Assembly: GCF_014191375.1 (NCBI RefSeq)
Contig: NZ_JACHWN010000001.1
Coordinates: 744,001 to 808,000 of the forward strand
Reading direction: 5' to 3'
Length of the DNA stretch: 64,000 bases
DNA from: Mesorhizobium sp. RMAD-H1
Lineage (GTDB): Bacteria > Pseudomonadota > Alphaproteobacteria > Rhizobiales > Rhizobiaceae
The notes beneath the pieces were generated by a model. It saw nothing but the letters and a program-made list of their open reading frames with translations. It was not told the DNA's origin and did not search any database. Position 1 is the first letter of the stretch, and each line of letters opens with the position of its first letter. Below, one piece after another: positions 1 through 8,357 of the stretch. The position numbers and the translations under genes are program-made.

Positions 1-2641
1 CCGAATTGCCGGCGATGATCTGCTGATAGGTAAGGTCCGTCCATTCATAGCTGATGCCGGGCGGCAGGGTCTCGGCCGCGATCTGCTCTACGACTGCCTG
101 CGCTTGGCCGGAGGAATAGCCCGGCGCCGGCCCGCCATTGACATCGGCCGAGAGGAAGCCGTTATAACGGATCGCCCGTTCCGGTCCTGCACTCGGCTGG
201 ACGTTGAGCAGCACCGAAAGCGGGATCATTTCGCCCGATTGCGAGCGGACCTTCAGCTTGCCGATGTCTTCAGGACGTGCGCGATAAGGCGCATCGGCCT
301 GCATCCTGACCGAATAGGTCCGGCCGAACTGGTTGAAGTCGTTCACATAGAGCGAGCCCAGATAGATCTGCAGCGTGTCGAACACATCCGTGACCGCGAC
401 ACCCAGCTGATGCGCCTTGGCCCTGTCTATATCGGCATAGAGCTGCGGCACGTTGATCTGGTAGCTCGAGAACAGCCCGGCCAGTTCCGGCGCGGCGTAA
501 GCCTTGGCCAGGAACGCCTTGGTCGCCTGGTCGAGCGCCTCGTAGCCGAGGCCGTTGCGGTCCTCGATCTGCAGCTTGAAGCCGCCGATCTGGCCCAAGC
601 CCATCACCGGCGGGGGTGGGAACATGGCGATGAACGCATCCTGGATGCCGGCGAATTTCTGGTTGAGCTGCATGGCGATGGCGTTGCCGGAAAGTTCCGG
701 CGTCTTGCGCTCCTCGAACGGCTTCAGCATGACGAATACGATGCCCGCATTCGATGAGTTGGTGAAGCCGTTGATCGACAGGCCCGGAAAGCCGAGGGTA
801 GTCTCCACGCCGGGCTGCTGGCGGGCAATGTCGCTCATTTTCCGGATGACTGCGTCCGTGCGGTCGAGCGTCGCCCCGTCGGGCAATTGCGCAAAGCCGA
901 CGAGATACTGCTTGTCCTGTCCTGGCACGAAGCCGCCGGGGACCTTGTTGAACATGACGAAGGTGAGGCCGACAAGGACCAGATAAAGCCCCATGATGAT
1001 CGTCTTGCGCGAGAGAATGCGCCGGATGCTGCCGCTATAGGCGGTGGAGCTGGCGCCGAACGCACGGTTGAAGCCACGGAAGAACCAGCCGAACAGGCCG
1101 TCCATGATACGGGTGAGCCAGTCCTTGGGCGCATCGTGGCCACGCAGCAGCATTGCCGCCAGCGCCGGGGACAATGTAAGCGAGTTGAAGGCCGAGATGA
1201 CCGTGGAGATTGCAATCGTCAGCGCGAACTGGCGATAGAACTGCCCGGTTAGCCCCGAGATGAAGGCGAGCGGCACGAACACCGCGACAAGCACCAGCGC
1301 AATCGCGATGATCGGGCCGGAAACCTCGCGCATCGCGCGATAGGTCGCGTCGCGCGGGCTGAGGCCTTCCTCAATGTTTCGCTCCACGTTCTCCACCACC
1401 ACGATGGCGTCATCGACGACGATACCGATGGCGAGCACCAGGCCGAAGAGGCTGAGCGCGTTGATGGAGAAGCCGAAGACATACATCACCGCGAAGGTGC
1501 CGATGATGGAGACGGGAACGGCGACGAGCGGGATGATCGAGGCGCGCCATGTCTGCAGGAAGATGATGACGACGAGCACCACCAGCGCGACGGCTTCGAG
1601 CAGCGTGTGAACGACGGCGTCGATGGAGGCGCGGACGAACTGCGTCGTGTCATAGGCGATTTCGTACTTCACGCCTTCCGGCATGGTCGTCTGCACTTCG
1701 TCCATCACCTTGCGGATATCGTCCGATATCTGGATGGCATTGGAGTTCGGCGCCTGGAAGATGCCTATCCCCACCGCCTGCTTGTTGTCGAGCAGCGAGC
1801 GCAGCGAATATTCGGAAGAGCCAAGCTCGAGGCGGGCAACATCGCGCAGCCGCGTGATCTCGCCATTGGCGCCTGTTTTGATGATGATATTGCCGAAATC
1901 CTCGACGGAACTCAGCCGTCCTTGCGCATTGACCGAAAGCTGGAAGTCGAGATCCGGCACGCTCGGCGAGGCGCCGATGATGCCGGCCGCCGCCTGGATG
2001 TTCTGCTCACGCACCGCCTGCACCACATCACTGGCCGAAAGGCCCCGCTCCGCCACCTTTTGCGGGTCGAGCCATATCCGCATGGAATAGTCGCCGCCGC
2101 CGAAAATCTGCACCTGACCGACGCCGTTGATCCGCGCCAGCCTGTCCTTTACGTTCAGTACCGCGTAGTTGCGCAGGTACGTGATATCATAGCGGTCGTT
2201 CGGCGAAAGCAGATGCACCACCATGGTCAGGTTTGGCGAGCTCTTCACCGTGGTGACGCCGAGACGCCGCACCTCTTCCGGCAGGCGAGGCTCGGCCTGG
2301 CTGACGCGGTTCTGCACGAGCTGCTGCGCCTTGTCGGGATCGGTGCCGAGCTTGAAGGTCACGGTCAGCGTCATCACGCCGTCCGTGGTGCCTTGGCTCG
2401 ACATGTAGAGCATGTCCTCGACGCCGTTGATCGCCTCTTCGATCGGCGTTGCCACCGTTTCGGCGATGACGCGCGGATTGGCGCCGGGATATTGCGCCCG
2501 TACCACGATCGATGGCGGCACGACTTCCGGATATTCCGATATCGGCAGGGCGCGCAGGCCGAGGAGACCTGCCACCAGGATCAGGACCGACAACACGCCG
2601 GCGAAGACGGGACGGTCAACAAAAAATCTCGATATGTTCAT
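1..2641 (-). CDS. RND multidrug efflux pump inner-membrane subunit, MexF-like (3' end beyond window)
   Basis: Proton-driven RND (HAE1) transporter of the inner membrane that exports drugs through a tripartite complex with the neighbouring membrane-fusion protein and an outer-membrane channel. The frame starts MNISRFFVDRPVFAGVLS at 2641 and stays open to base 1, giving about 880 of an expected 1040-1060 residues. The proton-relay pair is present as D410-D411 in GIVVDDAIVVVENVE, and the visible end (WTDLTYQQIIAGN) matches the second periplasmic half of AcrB/MexF. Wording throughout is closest to MexF as I remember it. It is the last visible gene of the hydrolase-MFP-RND operon; no outer-membrane channel gene is visible. 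Confidence 0.95.
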   Translation of the reverse strand, partial: MNISRFFVDRPVFAGVLSVLILVAGLLGLRALPISEYPEVVPPSIVVRAQYPGANPRVIAETVATPIEEAINGVEDMLYMSSQGTTDGVMTLTVTFKLGTDPDKAQQLVQNRVSQAEPRLPEEVRRLGVTTVKSSPNLTMVVHLLSPNDRYDITYLRNYAVLNVKDRLARINGVGQVQIFGGGDYSMRIWLDPQKVAERGLSASDVVQAVREQNIQAAAGIIGASPSVPDLDFQLSVNAQGRLSSVEDFGNIIIKTGANGEITRLRDVARLELGSSEYSLRSLLDNKQAVGIGIFQAPNSNAIQISDDIRKVMDEVQTTMPEGVKYEIAYDTTQFVRASIDAVVHTLLEAVALVVLVVIIFLQTWRASIIPLVAVPVSIIGTFAVMYVFGFSINALSLFGLVLAIGIVVDDAIVVVENVERNIEEGLSPRDATYRAMREVSGPIIAIALVLVAVFVPLAFISGLTGQFYRQFALTIAISTVISAFNSLTLSPALAAMLLRGHDAPKDWLTRIMDGLFGWFFRGFNRAFGASSTAYSGSIRRILSRKTIIMGLYLVLVGLTFVMFNKVPGGFVPGQDKQYLVGFAQLPDGATLDRTDAVIRKMSDIARQQPGVETTLGFPGLSINGFTNSSNAGIVFVMLKPFEERKTPELSGNAIAMQLNQKFAGIQDAFIAMFPPPPVMGLGQIGGFKLQIEDRNGLGYEALDQATKAFLAKAYAAPELAGLFSSYQINVPQLYADIDRAKAHQLGVAVTDVFDTLQIYLGSLYVNDFNQFGRTYSVRMQADAPYRARPEDIGKLKVRSQSGEMIPLSVLLNVQPSAGPERAIRYNGFLSADVNGGPAPGYSSGQAQAVVEQIAAETLPPGISYEWTDLTYQQIIAGNS

Positions 2642-2684
2642 GTCACGTCCCTCTGGGAGTGTGATTTCAAGTTAGAGAAAGGGT

Positions 2685-2712
2685 TTGCGACGGAAAACGT
2701 GTTCCGTCGCAA
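2685..2712 (-). promoter_or_regulatory. Perfect 11-bp-stem hairpin between the MFP and RND genes
   Basis: Inverted repeat with arms TTGCGACGGAA and TTCCGTCGCAA around a 6-nt loop, in the 116-bp gap between the fusion-protein stop and the pump start. On the transcribed strand no U-tract follows directly, so it looks more like an mRNA-stability or processing hairpin, or an operator, than a classical terminator. Confidence 0.5.
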
Positions 2713-2757
2713 CAGATCGTTCGAAAAATCCGGGTCCGGGCGCCGCCCGGGCGCTGT

Positions 2758-3975
2758 TCAGCGCTGGGCTGTGGCCAGCGCCTGTTCCTCAGGCGCCATG
2801 GCGACCGCCTGCGGCTCTACCACCGCGCCGGCGCGAACCCGCTGCAATCCGTTGACGACGATGCGCTCACCCGGTTGCAGCCCGTTTTCGACGATGCGAA
2901 GGCCCTCGGTCGAGGCGCCCAGCGTCACCTGGCGATAGGCGAGCTTGTTCTCGGCGTCGACGACGAGGACGAACTTCTTGTCCTGGTCGGTTCCGATCGC
3001 CCGCTCGCTGATGACCAGCTGCCGCTCGGGTTTCGGTTGGCCCATCCGCACGCGAACGAACTGGCCCGGGATCAGGTGGCCGTCGGGATTGTCGATGACG
3101 GCGCGCACGCGCACCGTGCCGCTGGCGGTGTCGACCTCATTGTTGATGAGCTGCAGGCGGCCGGTGATCGGCGTGCCCTCATCGTCGGTCGTGCCGATCT
3201 GTACCGGGATCTGCTCGACGGCGGGCGCCCCGTTCTTGCCCGCAGGGAGCTGTGCCAGGGCCTGCGTCACGATTTCCTCGTCCACGTCGAAGCTCGCATA
3301 GATGGGATCGACGGAGACCAGCGTCGTCAGAACAGGTGAACCGGCACCCGCCGCCACCAGATTGCCCGACGTGATCTCGAGCCTGCCGGCCCGGCCCGAA
3401 ATGGGTGCTTCCACCTGCGTGTAGCCGAGATCGAGGCGCGCCGACTGCAGCGCGGCTTCGGCCGAGCGCAGGCTCGCTTCCGCCTCATGCGATGCACTCA
3501 GGCGCTGGTCGAGATCGCTTTGCGAAACCGTGCGTGAGGCGACGAGCCTGCGCCCGCGTTCCAGTTCCAGCTTCGTCAGTTCCACCCGTGCCTGGGCGGC
3601 TTCGACCTGGGCTTCCGCACGCGCCACCGCCGCCTCGAAAGGTGCCGGATCGATGGTGACGAGCAGGTCGCCCTTCTTGACCAGGGCGCCTTCGCGGAAA
3701 TGCACCGACTGGATGGCTCCGGCGACGCGGGAGCGGACCTCCACGCGGTCGACCGCTTCGAGACGGCCGGAAAATTCCTGCCAGATGGTGACGTCGCGCG
3801 GTTCGACGGTAGCGACGGATACCGGTATCGCCGGCGCGGCCGCGGGCGCGGCGGCGCTGGTCTCCGCCTGGGCGCCGCCGCCCGGCAGGTTGGTGTAGAG
3901 CGCTGCTCCGGAAACGGATGCAGCAAGGACAAGGCCGACGCCCCAAAGGAGCCGGCGAGGGGCAAACTTCTTCAT
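2758..3975 (-). CDS. Efflux RND periplasmic membrane-fusion protein (MexE/AcrA family)
   Basis: 405-residue periplasmic adaptor that links the RND pump to an outer-membrane channel. It has an N-terminal membrane/signal segment (residues 1-25, MKKFAPRRLLWGVGLVLAAS), a barrel-sandwich lipoyl half (VRSRVAGAIQSVHFREGALV), an alpha-helical hairpin rich in Ala/Glu around residues 100-170, the second lipoyl half and a C-terminal beta domain. The start at 3975 is preferred over an upstream in-frame start at 4104 because GGAGAT lies just before it and the signal segment begins there. It follows the esterase-like gene by 49 bp. Confidence 0.93.
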   Translation of the reverse strand: MKKFAPRRLLWGVGLVLAASVSGAALYTNLPGGGAQAETSAAAPAAAPAIPVSVATVEPRDVTIWQEFSGRLEAVDRVEVRSRVAGAIQSVHFREGALVKKGDLLVTIDPAPFEAAVARAEAQVEAAQARVELTKLELERGRRLVASRTVSQSDLDQRLSASHEAEASLRSAEAALQSARLDLGYTQVEAPISGRAGRLEITSGNLVAAGAGSPVLTTLVSVDPIYASFDVDEEIVTQALAQLPAGKNGAPAVEQIPVQIGTTDDEGTPITGRLQLINNEVDTASGTVRVRAVIDNPDGHLIPGQFVRVRMGQPKPERQLVISERAIGTDQDKKFVLVVDAENKLAYRQVTLGASTEGLRIVENGLQPGERIVVNGLQRVRAGAVVEPQAVAMAPEEQALATAQR

Positions 3976-4024
3976 GACTATCTCCGTGGTGGCGTTTAAC
4001 GCCGATGTCGTTGAAAAATCTGGG

Positions 4025-4834
4025 TCAGTGGGGCAGGGCTCCCGTTTCCTGGAAGAATTCGGTGAAAAAGCCGCATAGCGACTCCCCCCATTGCGGCCGG
4101 GCACCCGTGCAATTGCAGTAGGCGTTCGGCCATCCGGTCCTCCCGGCCAGTATGTGTTCCTGGACCATGACGCCCGCCTCTCTCAGGCGCCGGGCGTAAT
4201 TCACGCTTTCGTCGCGCATCGGGTCGTCTTCGGCGGTCACGACCAGCGCCGGAGCAACGCCGGCAAGGCGCATGCAATAGCTGGGCGTCGCATAAGGGTG
4301 GCAGGCCTTGCTGGCGAAACCGAGATAACGGTTCCAGCCATCGACCCACCGGCAATTCGTCGCCTCTGCTTCCGCCTTGCGGAACGAGCCGGTCGCCATC
4401 GTCGGATCGAGCATCGGGGAAAGCAGGATCTGGCCCTGCAGTCCGCCCAGATGCACGTCGCGCGCCTTCAGCGCCAGTCCTGCGGCGAGATTGCCTCCGG
4501 CCTCTTCGCCGGCGACGAAAAGCGGCGATTTTCGGCTCGCCAGGTTGGCCCGTCCGTTGCACAGGCATCCAAGAAGCCCGAAGGTGAACTGGAGTGCTGC
4601 GGGAAAAGGCTGCTTGGCGGCATGCGAATAATCCGCCGCCACCACGACCGCGCCGGCATTGGCAAGCAGCGTCGCGACGAGCTCGCCGCTTTCCAGCGAG
4701 CCGCCGAGAAACGCGCCGCCATGCAGATGCAGCACCAGAGGTGGGGTCTTCGCCTGGCTGTCGCCGCGATAGACGCGGACAGGCACCCGGCCGGCATCGC
4801 TATCCAGCATCTCCTCTGTCCAGACCGTTCCCAT
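4025..4834 (-). CDS. Esterase-like alpha/beta-hydrolase fold protein, probably catalytically inactive
   Basis: 269 residues of the hormone-sensitive-lipase (acetyl-esterase) type. The oxyanion-hole HGG (38-40) and the acid-loop DPMRDE (204-209) are intact, but the nucleophile motif GDSAGG is GEEAGG at 109-114, putting Glu111 where serine should be, and the usual C-terminal catalytic His is replaced (GRTGWPNAY). A non-hydrolytic role such as ligand binding is therefore more likely than esterase activity. It is first gene of the efflux operon, with an AGGACAGGGATCAGG leader before the ATG. A few family members with other nucleophiles cannot be excluded. Confidence 0.8.
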   Translation of the reverse strand: MGTVWTEEMLDSDAGRVPVRVYRGDSQAKTPPLVLHLHGGAFLGGSLESGELVATLLANAGAVVVAADYSHAAKQPFPAALQFTFGLLGCLCNGRANLASRKSPLFVAGEEAGGNLAAGLALKARDVHLGGLQGQILLSPMLDPTMATGSFRKAEAEATNCRWVDGWNRYLGFASKACHPYATPSYCMRLAGVAPALVVTAEDDPMRDESVNYARRLREAGVMVQEHILAGRTGWPNAYCNCTGARPQWGESLCGFFTEFFQETGALPH

Positions 4835-4911
4835 ATTCCTGATCCCTGTCCTTGCGGCCCTTGTGAGCGGCGCCGCAGGGACATCTCGTTACGTTTCTCT
4901 ATTGCACACCC

Positions 4912-4935
4912 CTCCTGACAACCTTTTGTCAGGAG
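4912..4935. promoter_or_regulatory. Perfect 10-bp inverted repeat in the LysR/efflux divergent promoter region
   Basis: CTCCTGACAA and TTGTCAGGAG around a 4-bp spacer, 77 bp upstream of the efflux-operon start and 130 bp upstream of the LysR start. The position in a divergent LysR-target spacer suggests an operator, though the symmetry is stronger than the usual T-N11-A LysR box. It could also form an RNA hairpin in a 5' leader. Confidence 0.45.
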
Positions 4936-5065
4936 AAATGCTGCAGAGCACAATGTGACCCTAAGATGGTATTGTTTTATGCTGTAAAAAGTCCCAATTC
5001 TGACACAACACTGTTTCTGTGGATGAACAATCACCGCATTGTCGGAACGGCGGAAGGAGAGATGG

Positions 5066-5989
5066 ATGGACCAGCTGGCCGCCATGCGCGCATTTATCCG
5101 GGTCGTGGAAGCCGGTAATTTTTCGCGCGCTTCTGAATCGCTCGGCATGCCCAAGGCGACCGTCACCAAGCTGATCCAGAGCCTTGAGGCGCATCTGCGC
5201 ACAAAGCTCCTGAACCGGACGACGCGCCGGGTGCTGGTGACCCATGACGGCGCGCTTTATTACGACCGCGCGCTCCGGCTTCTCGCCGATCTCGAAGAGC
5301 TGGACAGCAGCCTGGCCACGTCGCAGGCGCTGCCGCAGGGGCGGGTGCGGGTGGAAATGTCGGGTGCGCTGGCAAATCTCATCGTCATTCCGGCCTTGTG
5401 GGATTTTCACGCGCGGTTTCCCGATATCCGCATCGATCTCGGTGTCTCGGACCGACCGATCGATATCCTCGCGGAGAATGTCGATTGCGCGATCCGGGGC
5501 GGGACGATCTCCGATCAGTCGCTGATCGCCAGGCGTATCGCGGAAATGAGCTTCGTCACCTGCGCGGCTCCCTCCTATATCCAGAAATTCGGAGAGCCGC
5601 TGCACCCCCGGGATCTGGAGCGGGATCATTATACCGTCGCCTATTTCCGCGCCCAGACAGGGCAGCAGCTGCCCTTTCTCTTCGAGCGGGGCGGGGAGCG
5701 GCTGGAGGTGCACGGGCGTTATGTCATCGCCGCCAATGAGGCGATCAGCTATGTCGCTGCCGGCGAGGCGGGAATGGGCATCATCCAGGCGCCGCATCTG
5801 ATGACCCGAAAGCCCTTTGTCGACGGCACGCTGCGGCCCGTCCTCACCGATTGGAACCGGGAGCCCATGCCGATCTTCGTCGTCTTTCCGCCGAACCGGC
5901 ATTTGAGCAGCAAGGTCCGGGCATTCGTCGACTGGGTCGCCGATCTCTTCCCCAAGTCGGGGATCGATGGGCGCCAGCCGGCGGCGTGA
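5066..5989 (+). CDS. LysR-family transcriptional regulator, divergent from the RND efflux operon
   Basis: 307 residues. The N-terminal winged helix-turn-helix (MDQLAAMRAFIRVVEAGNFS, then ASESLGMPKATVTKLIQSLE) is followed by a periplasmic-binding-protein-like effector domain from about residue 90. The ATG at 5066 was chosen over an upstream TTG because GGAAGGAGAG precedes it and the family normally begins at this methionine. Divergence from a MexEF-like operon parallels MexT-mexEF in Pseudomonas, so it is likely the activator of the efflux operon; that link is inferred from position only. Confidence 0.92.
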   Translation: MDQLAAMRAFIRVVEAGNFSRASESLGMPKATVTKLIQSLEAHLRTKLLNRTTRRVLVTHDGALYYDRALRLLADLEELDSSLATSQALPQGRVRVEMSGALANLIVIPALWDFHARFPDIRIDLGVSDRPIDILAENVDCAIRGGTISDQSLIARRIAEMSFVTCAAPSYIQKFGEPLHPRDLERDHYTVAYFRAQTGQQLPFLFERGGERLEVHGRYVIAANEAISYVAAGEAGMGIIQAPHLMTRKPFVDGTLRPVLTDWNREPMPIFVVFPPNRHLSSKVRAFVDWVADLFPKSGIDGRQPAA

Positions 5990-6032
5990 GCGGGCAGAGA
6001 GCGGGCCACTTTAGGCGGAAAACAGCACCGTT

Positions 6033-6070
6033 GAGACGTGGATTCCAGCGACAAGCACTGGAATGACGGA
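6033..6070. repeat. Dispersed hairpin repeat, family A (ATTCC...GGAAT)
   Basis: Arms ATTCCAGCG and CACTGGAAT at 6042-6064 with an ACAAG loop, flanked by GTGG and GACGG as in the other copies at 7007, 14873, 14984, 19121, 31464, 31576, 53906 and 54020. It lies between the convergent LysR and Nudix genes and may serve as a transcription end. Confidence 0.7.
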
Positions 6071-6129
6071 AGTTGGGCTGTGACCCGAAGCGCCTACTGC
6101 GGATATACCAGGATGCTGTTGCTTAGCGA

Positions 6130-6621
6130 TCATTGATGATCTCGGTGAATAATATGAGCAAAAGTCGATGGCAATTTCGTGATGAGGGGAATTAAGGCGG
6201 TTGGCTTAAGGTCGAAGCTCGATAGCTGTTCTGGCAAAGCCCAGCGGAATTCCAACTCGGTATCCCCGTCACGGCTGCGATGGACAATTGCATCCTGAAC
6301 AAATGGGGGCGGTGAGTGCAACTGCACATCGTAGTAGAAACCTAACTCGTGGGCTTTCCTACCGCCTAACTCAAAAAAATTTTCGATCAACAGTCGCATT
6401 GGGCCCACAATTGAGGCGCTCCCAAGTTCCTCCTCAACTTCTCGCGACAGAGCTTCCGCTGATGCCTCGTGAAACTCTACCCTACCGCCGGGAAGTGCCC
6501 AGAATGGATCAGCGACGGAACGATGGATCAAAATATGTCCTTGAGCCCAGATAAGAGCTGCCGCCCTGAACTGAAATCGGGATCGACCGCTATCTAAAAC
6601 GATCATCACTCTGTCGTTCAT
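6130..6621 (-). CDS. Nudix hydrolase
   Basis: 163-residue Nudix-fold hydrolase acting on a nucleoside diphosphate linked to another moiety; substrate unknown. The full Nudix box GX5EX7REUXEEXG is present from G46 to G67 (G46, E52, R60, E61, E64, E65, G67), preceded by FWALPGG. The gene is visibly less GC-rich than its neighbours. Its ATG overlaps the stop of a truncated upstream frame (ATGA at 6618-6621), implying a former two-gene unit now cut off from its promoter side. Horizontal origin is plausible. Confidence 0.85.
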   Translation of the reverse strand: MNDRVMIVLDSGRSRFQFRAAALIWAQGHILIHRSVADPFWALPGGRVEFHEASAEALSREVEEELGSASIVGPMRLLIENFFELGGRKAHELGFYYDVQLHSPPPFVQDAIVHRSRDGDTELEFRWALPEQLSSFDLKPTALIPLITKLPSTFAHIIHRDHQ

Positions 6622-6824
6622 ATTGATACCTTTCGCAGTTTTTCACGCCAGCCTCCTATCGCAGTTGCAGCGAGATGTCTGCAAACAGGGGCCTCCGGTG
6701 CTTGACTGTCAGGATATGTTGCCAAACCAGCATGGCCGATTTGGTTGCCCACTTCGGTGCTCGGCGACGTGAGGGCGATGGTCTCGATGATCTGCCTCCA
6801 CGCCTCAACGGCGCCACGGCAGTA
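6618..6824 (-). pseudogene. 3' fragment of an unidentified gene formerly co-transcribed with the Nudix gene
   Basis: A 68-codon open stretch without a convincing start ends in TGA overlapping the Nudix ATG by 4 bp. The reading includes EAWRQIIETIALTSPSTEVG and ends AIGGWREKLRKVSI. The frame is closed upstream by TAG at 6825-6827, close to transposon-end-like repeats, so it looks like a gene tail left after an insertion or deletion. I do not recognise the family. Confidence 0.35.
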
Positions 6825-6886
6825 CTATCCCCTGATCATCAATGAGCCTGATCTGGCGATCGTCAATGGTGTTGGCGATTTTGTTT

Positions 6887-6930
6887 TTTTGTCCAGAAGC
6901 TAACGTCGTTTTGTCCAGAAATTGTCGCTG
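6887..6930. mobile_element. Possible transposon-end remnant: two tandem 22-bp units
   Basis: TTTTGTCCAGAA occurs at 6887-6898 and again at 6909-6920, exactly 22 bp apart. Tandem transposase-binding units of this spacing are typical of Tn7/Mu/Tn552- and IS21-class ends. No transposase gene or opposite end is visible, so this is at most a relic. Confidence 0.3.
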
Positions 6931-7006
6931 CGCCACAGGCTGTTGGCGGATAGTTTCCAAGCTCGCTGCTTGCGGAACAGTTCTCGTCAAGGCGGCCATT
7001 TCCACC

Positions 7007-7042
7007 CGTCATTCCTGTGCTTGTCACAGGAATCCATGCCTC
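7007..7042. repeat. Dispersed hairpin repeat, family A
   Basis: Perfect arms ATTCCTGTG and CACAGGAAT at 7011-7033 with loop CTTGT, flanked by CCGTC and CCATGCCTC. The stem sequence differs from the CAGTG/CACTG copies but is fully compensated. Confidence 0.75.
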
Positions 7043-7160
7043 GATATTGCCGCTAGCATAACGGTCCTGAATGAGGCGCAGACGATTCCACCAAAACAGA
7101 AACCGCTGTAGACTGCCACGATAGCAATTTTGAGAATCCCCTAAAATCCGGATCAAACGA

Positions 7161-7796
7161 ATGCCGTCCCATGAAGTGTTCATTGCCTTTCTTGCCACCA
7201 CGGCGCTTTTCGCCCTCATGCCCGGCCCGGCCATGCTCTATGCCGCGGCGCAGACGATGGCGCGCGGCCGGTGGTCCGGACTGATGGCTGCGCTGGGCAT
7301 TCATTTGGGCGGCTATGTGCATGTGATCGCCGCCGCCGCAGGGCTTTCCGTGCTCTTTCACGCCGTGCCCGTGCTCTACATGGTGGTCAAGTTCGCCGGC
7401 GCGGCCTATCTGGTCTGGCTGGGCATCTCGCTGTTCCGCGCGAGGGCGCAGGGGGACGAGGCCGCTCTTCCGGGCATCACACCCAAATCCGCCCGGCGGG
7501 CCTTCATCGAGAGCGTCACGGTGGAAGTCCTCAACCCCAAGACCGCGATCTTCTTCATGGCATTCCTGCCGCAGTTCGTCGATCCTCAGGCGGCTTGGCC
7601 AGTCTGGGCTCAGTTTCTCCTTCTGGGAACGATCGTCAACCTGATGTTCTCCTTTACGGATGTCGTGTGCGTGATGCTGGCGGGAGCCGTGGTTGCAAGA
7701 TTGCGCCGCTCGGGCGGTGCGCAGCGCCTGATGCAGCGTGCCGGCGGTGCGCTGATCGTCGGCCTCGGTGTCCACCTCGCCTTCCACAGAAGTTGA
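7161..7796 (+). CDS. LysE/RhtB-family amino-acid exporter
   Basis: 211-residue inner-membrane protein with about six hydrophobic segments. The LysE-superfamily signature region FALMPGPAMLYAAAQTMARG occurs at residues 17-36, followed by an aliphatic second and third helix and a GAAYLVWLGISLFRAR segment typical of RhtB/LeuE proteins. The family exports amino acids or derivatives such as homoserine; the substrate here cannot be told. No strong ribosome-binding site precedes the ATG. It stands alone between a repeat-rich gap and the DUF4126 gene 99 bp downstream. Confidence 0.88.
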   Translation: MPSHEVFIAFLATTALFALMPGPAMLYAAAQTMARGRWSGLMAALGIHLGGYVHVIAAAAGLSVLFHAVPVLYMVVKFAGAAYLVWLGISLFRARAQGDEAALPGITPKSARRAFIESVTVEVLNPKTAIFFMAFLPQFVDPQAAWPVWAQFLLLGTIVNLMFSFTDVVCVMLAGAVVARLRRSGGAQRLMQRAGGALIVGLGVHLAFHRS

Positions 7797-7895
7797 TCCC
7801 TCCTTGGGCGTATGGCGCGTTGCATGCGCGTCTTCCGATTTTGAGCTATTGTGGCGCATGCCCTATGGTCCGGCTGCTCATTTCGAGGACAGGCA

Positions 7896-8357
7896 ATGGC
7901 GATTTACCTTCTCGCGCTGCTGATCGGCATCATTGCCGGATTGCGATCGATGACCGCGCCGGCGGCGGTGAGCTGGGCGGCTCATCTCGGCTATCTCAAC
8001 CTTGAGGGCAGTTGGCTCGCCTTCCTGGGCTATGCCTGGCCCCCATACATCTTGAGCCTGGCGGCGATCGGCGAAATGATTGCCGATCAGTTGCCGACCA
8101 CGCCTAGCCGCAAAATGCCGGGACCGTTCGGCGCCCGTGTCGCCAGCGGCGCGTTGTGCGGTGCCGCTCTCGGCATTCCCTCGGGCGCCTGGATCGGCTG
8201 TCTCGTCGCCGGCGCCATCGGCGCCGTGCTGGGAACACTGGGCGGATACGAATTCAGGGCCAGGCTGGCCAAGGCTTTGGGCAGGGACCGGCCTGCGGCA
8301 CTGATAGAGGATGCTGTCGCGGTCGTCGCCGCGATCCTGATCATGAGGGCGATCTGA
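7896..8357 (+). CDS. DUF4126-type membrane protein
   Basis: 153 residues with four hydrophobic segments and the IAGLRSMTAPAAVSWAA opening typical of DUF4126 proteins, which have no assigned function. The ATG at 7896 follows GAGGACAGG; an upstream in-frame GTG/TTG-type extension lacks homology-like features. The stop overlaps the start of the next gene as TGATG, so translation of the flavoprotein is probably coupled to it. Confidence 0.75.
   Translation: MAIYLLALLIGIIAGLRSMTAPAAVSWAAHLGYLNLEGSWLAFLGYAWPPYILSLAAIGEMIADQLPTTPSRKMPGPFGARVASGALCGAALGIPSGAWIGCLVAGAIGAVLGTLGGYEFRARLAKALGRDRPAALIEDAVAVVAAILIMRAI

Larger units (their letters stand above)
6825..7160. other. Gene-free stretch upstream of the LysE-type gene
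   Basis: It contains the possible transposon-end repeats and one family A hairpin, and is less GC-rich than the surroundings. A minus-strand 66-codon frame at 6805-7005 shows no recognisable domain and was not called. Confidence 0.6.

Noticed and set aside
6805-7005. 66-codon minus-strand frame overlapping the possible transposon end
   Set aside because: No ribosome-binding site, no domain, and it crosses the tandem repeats.
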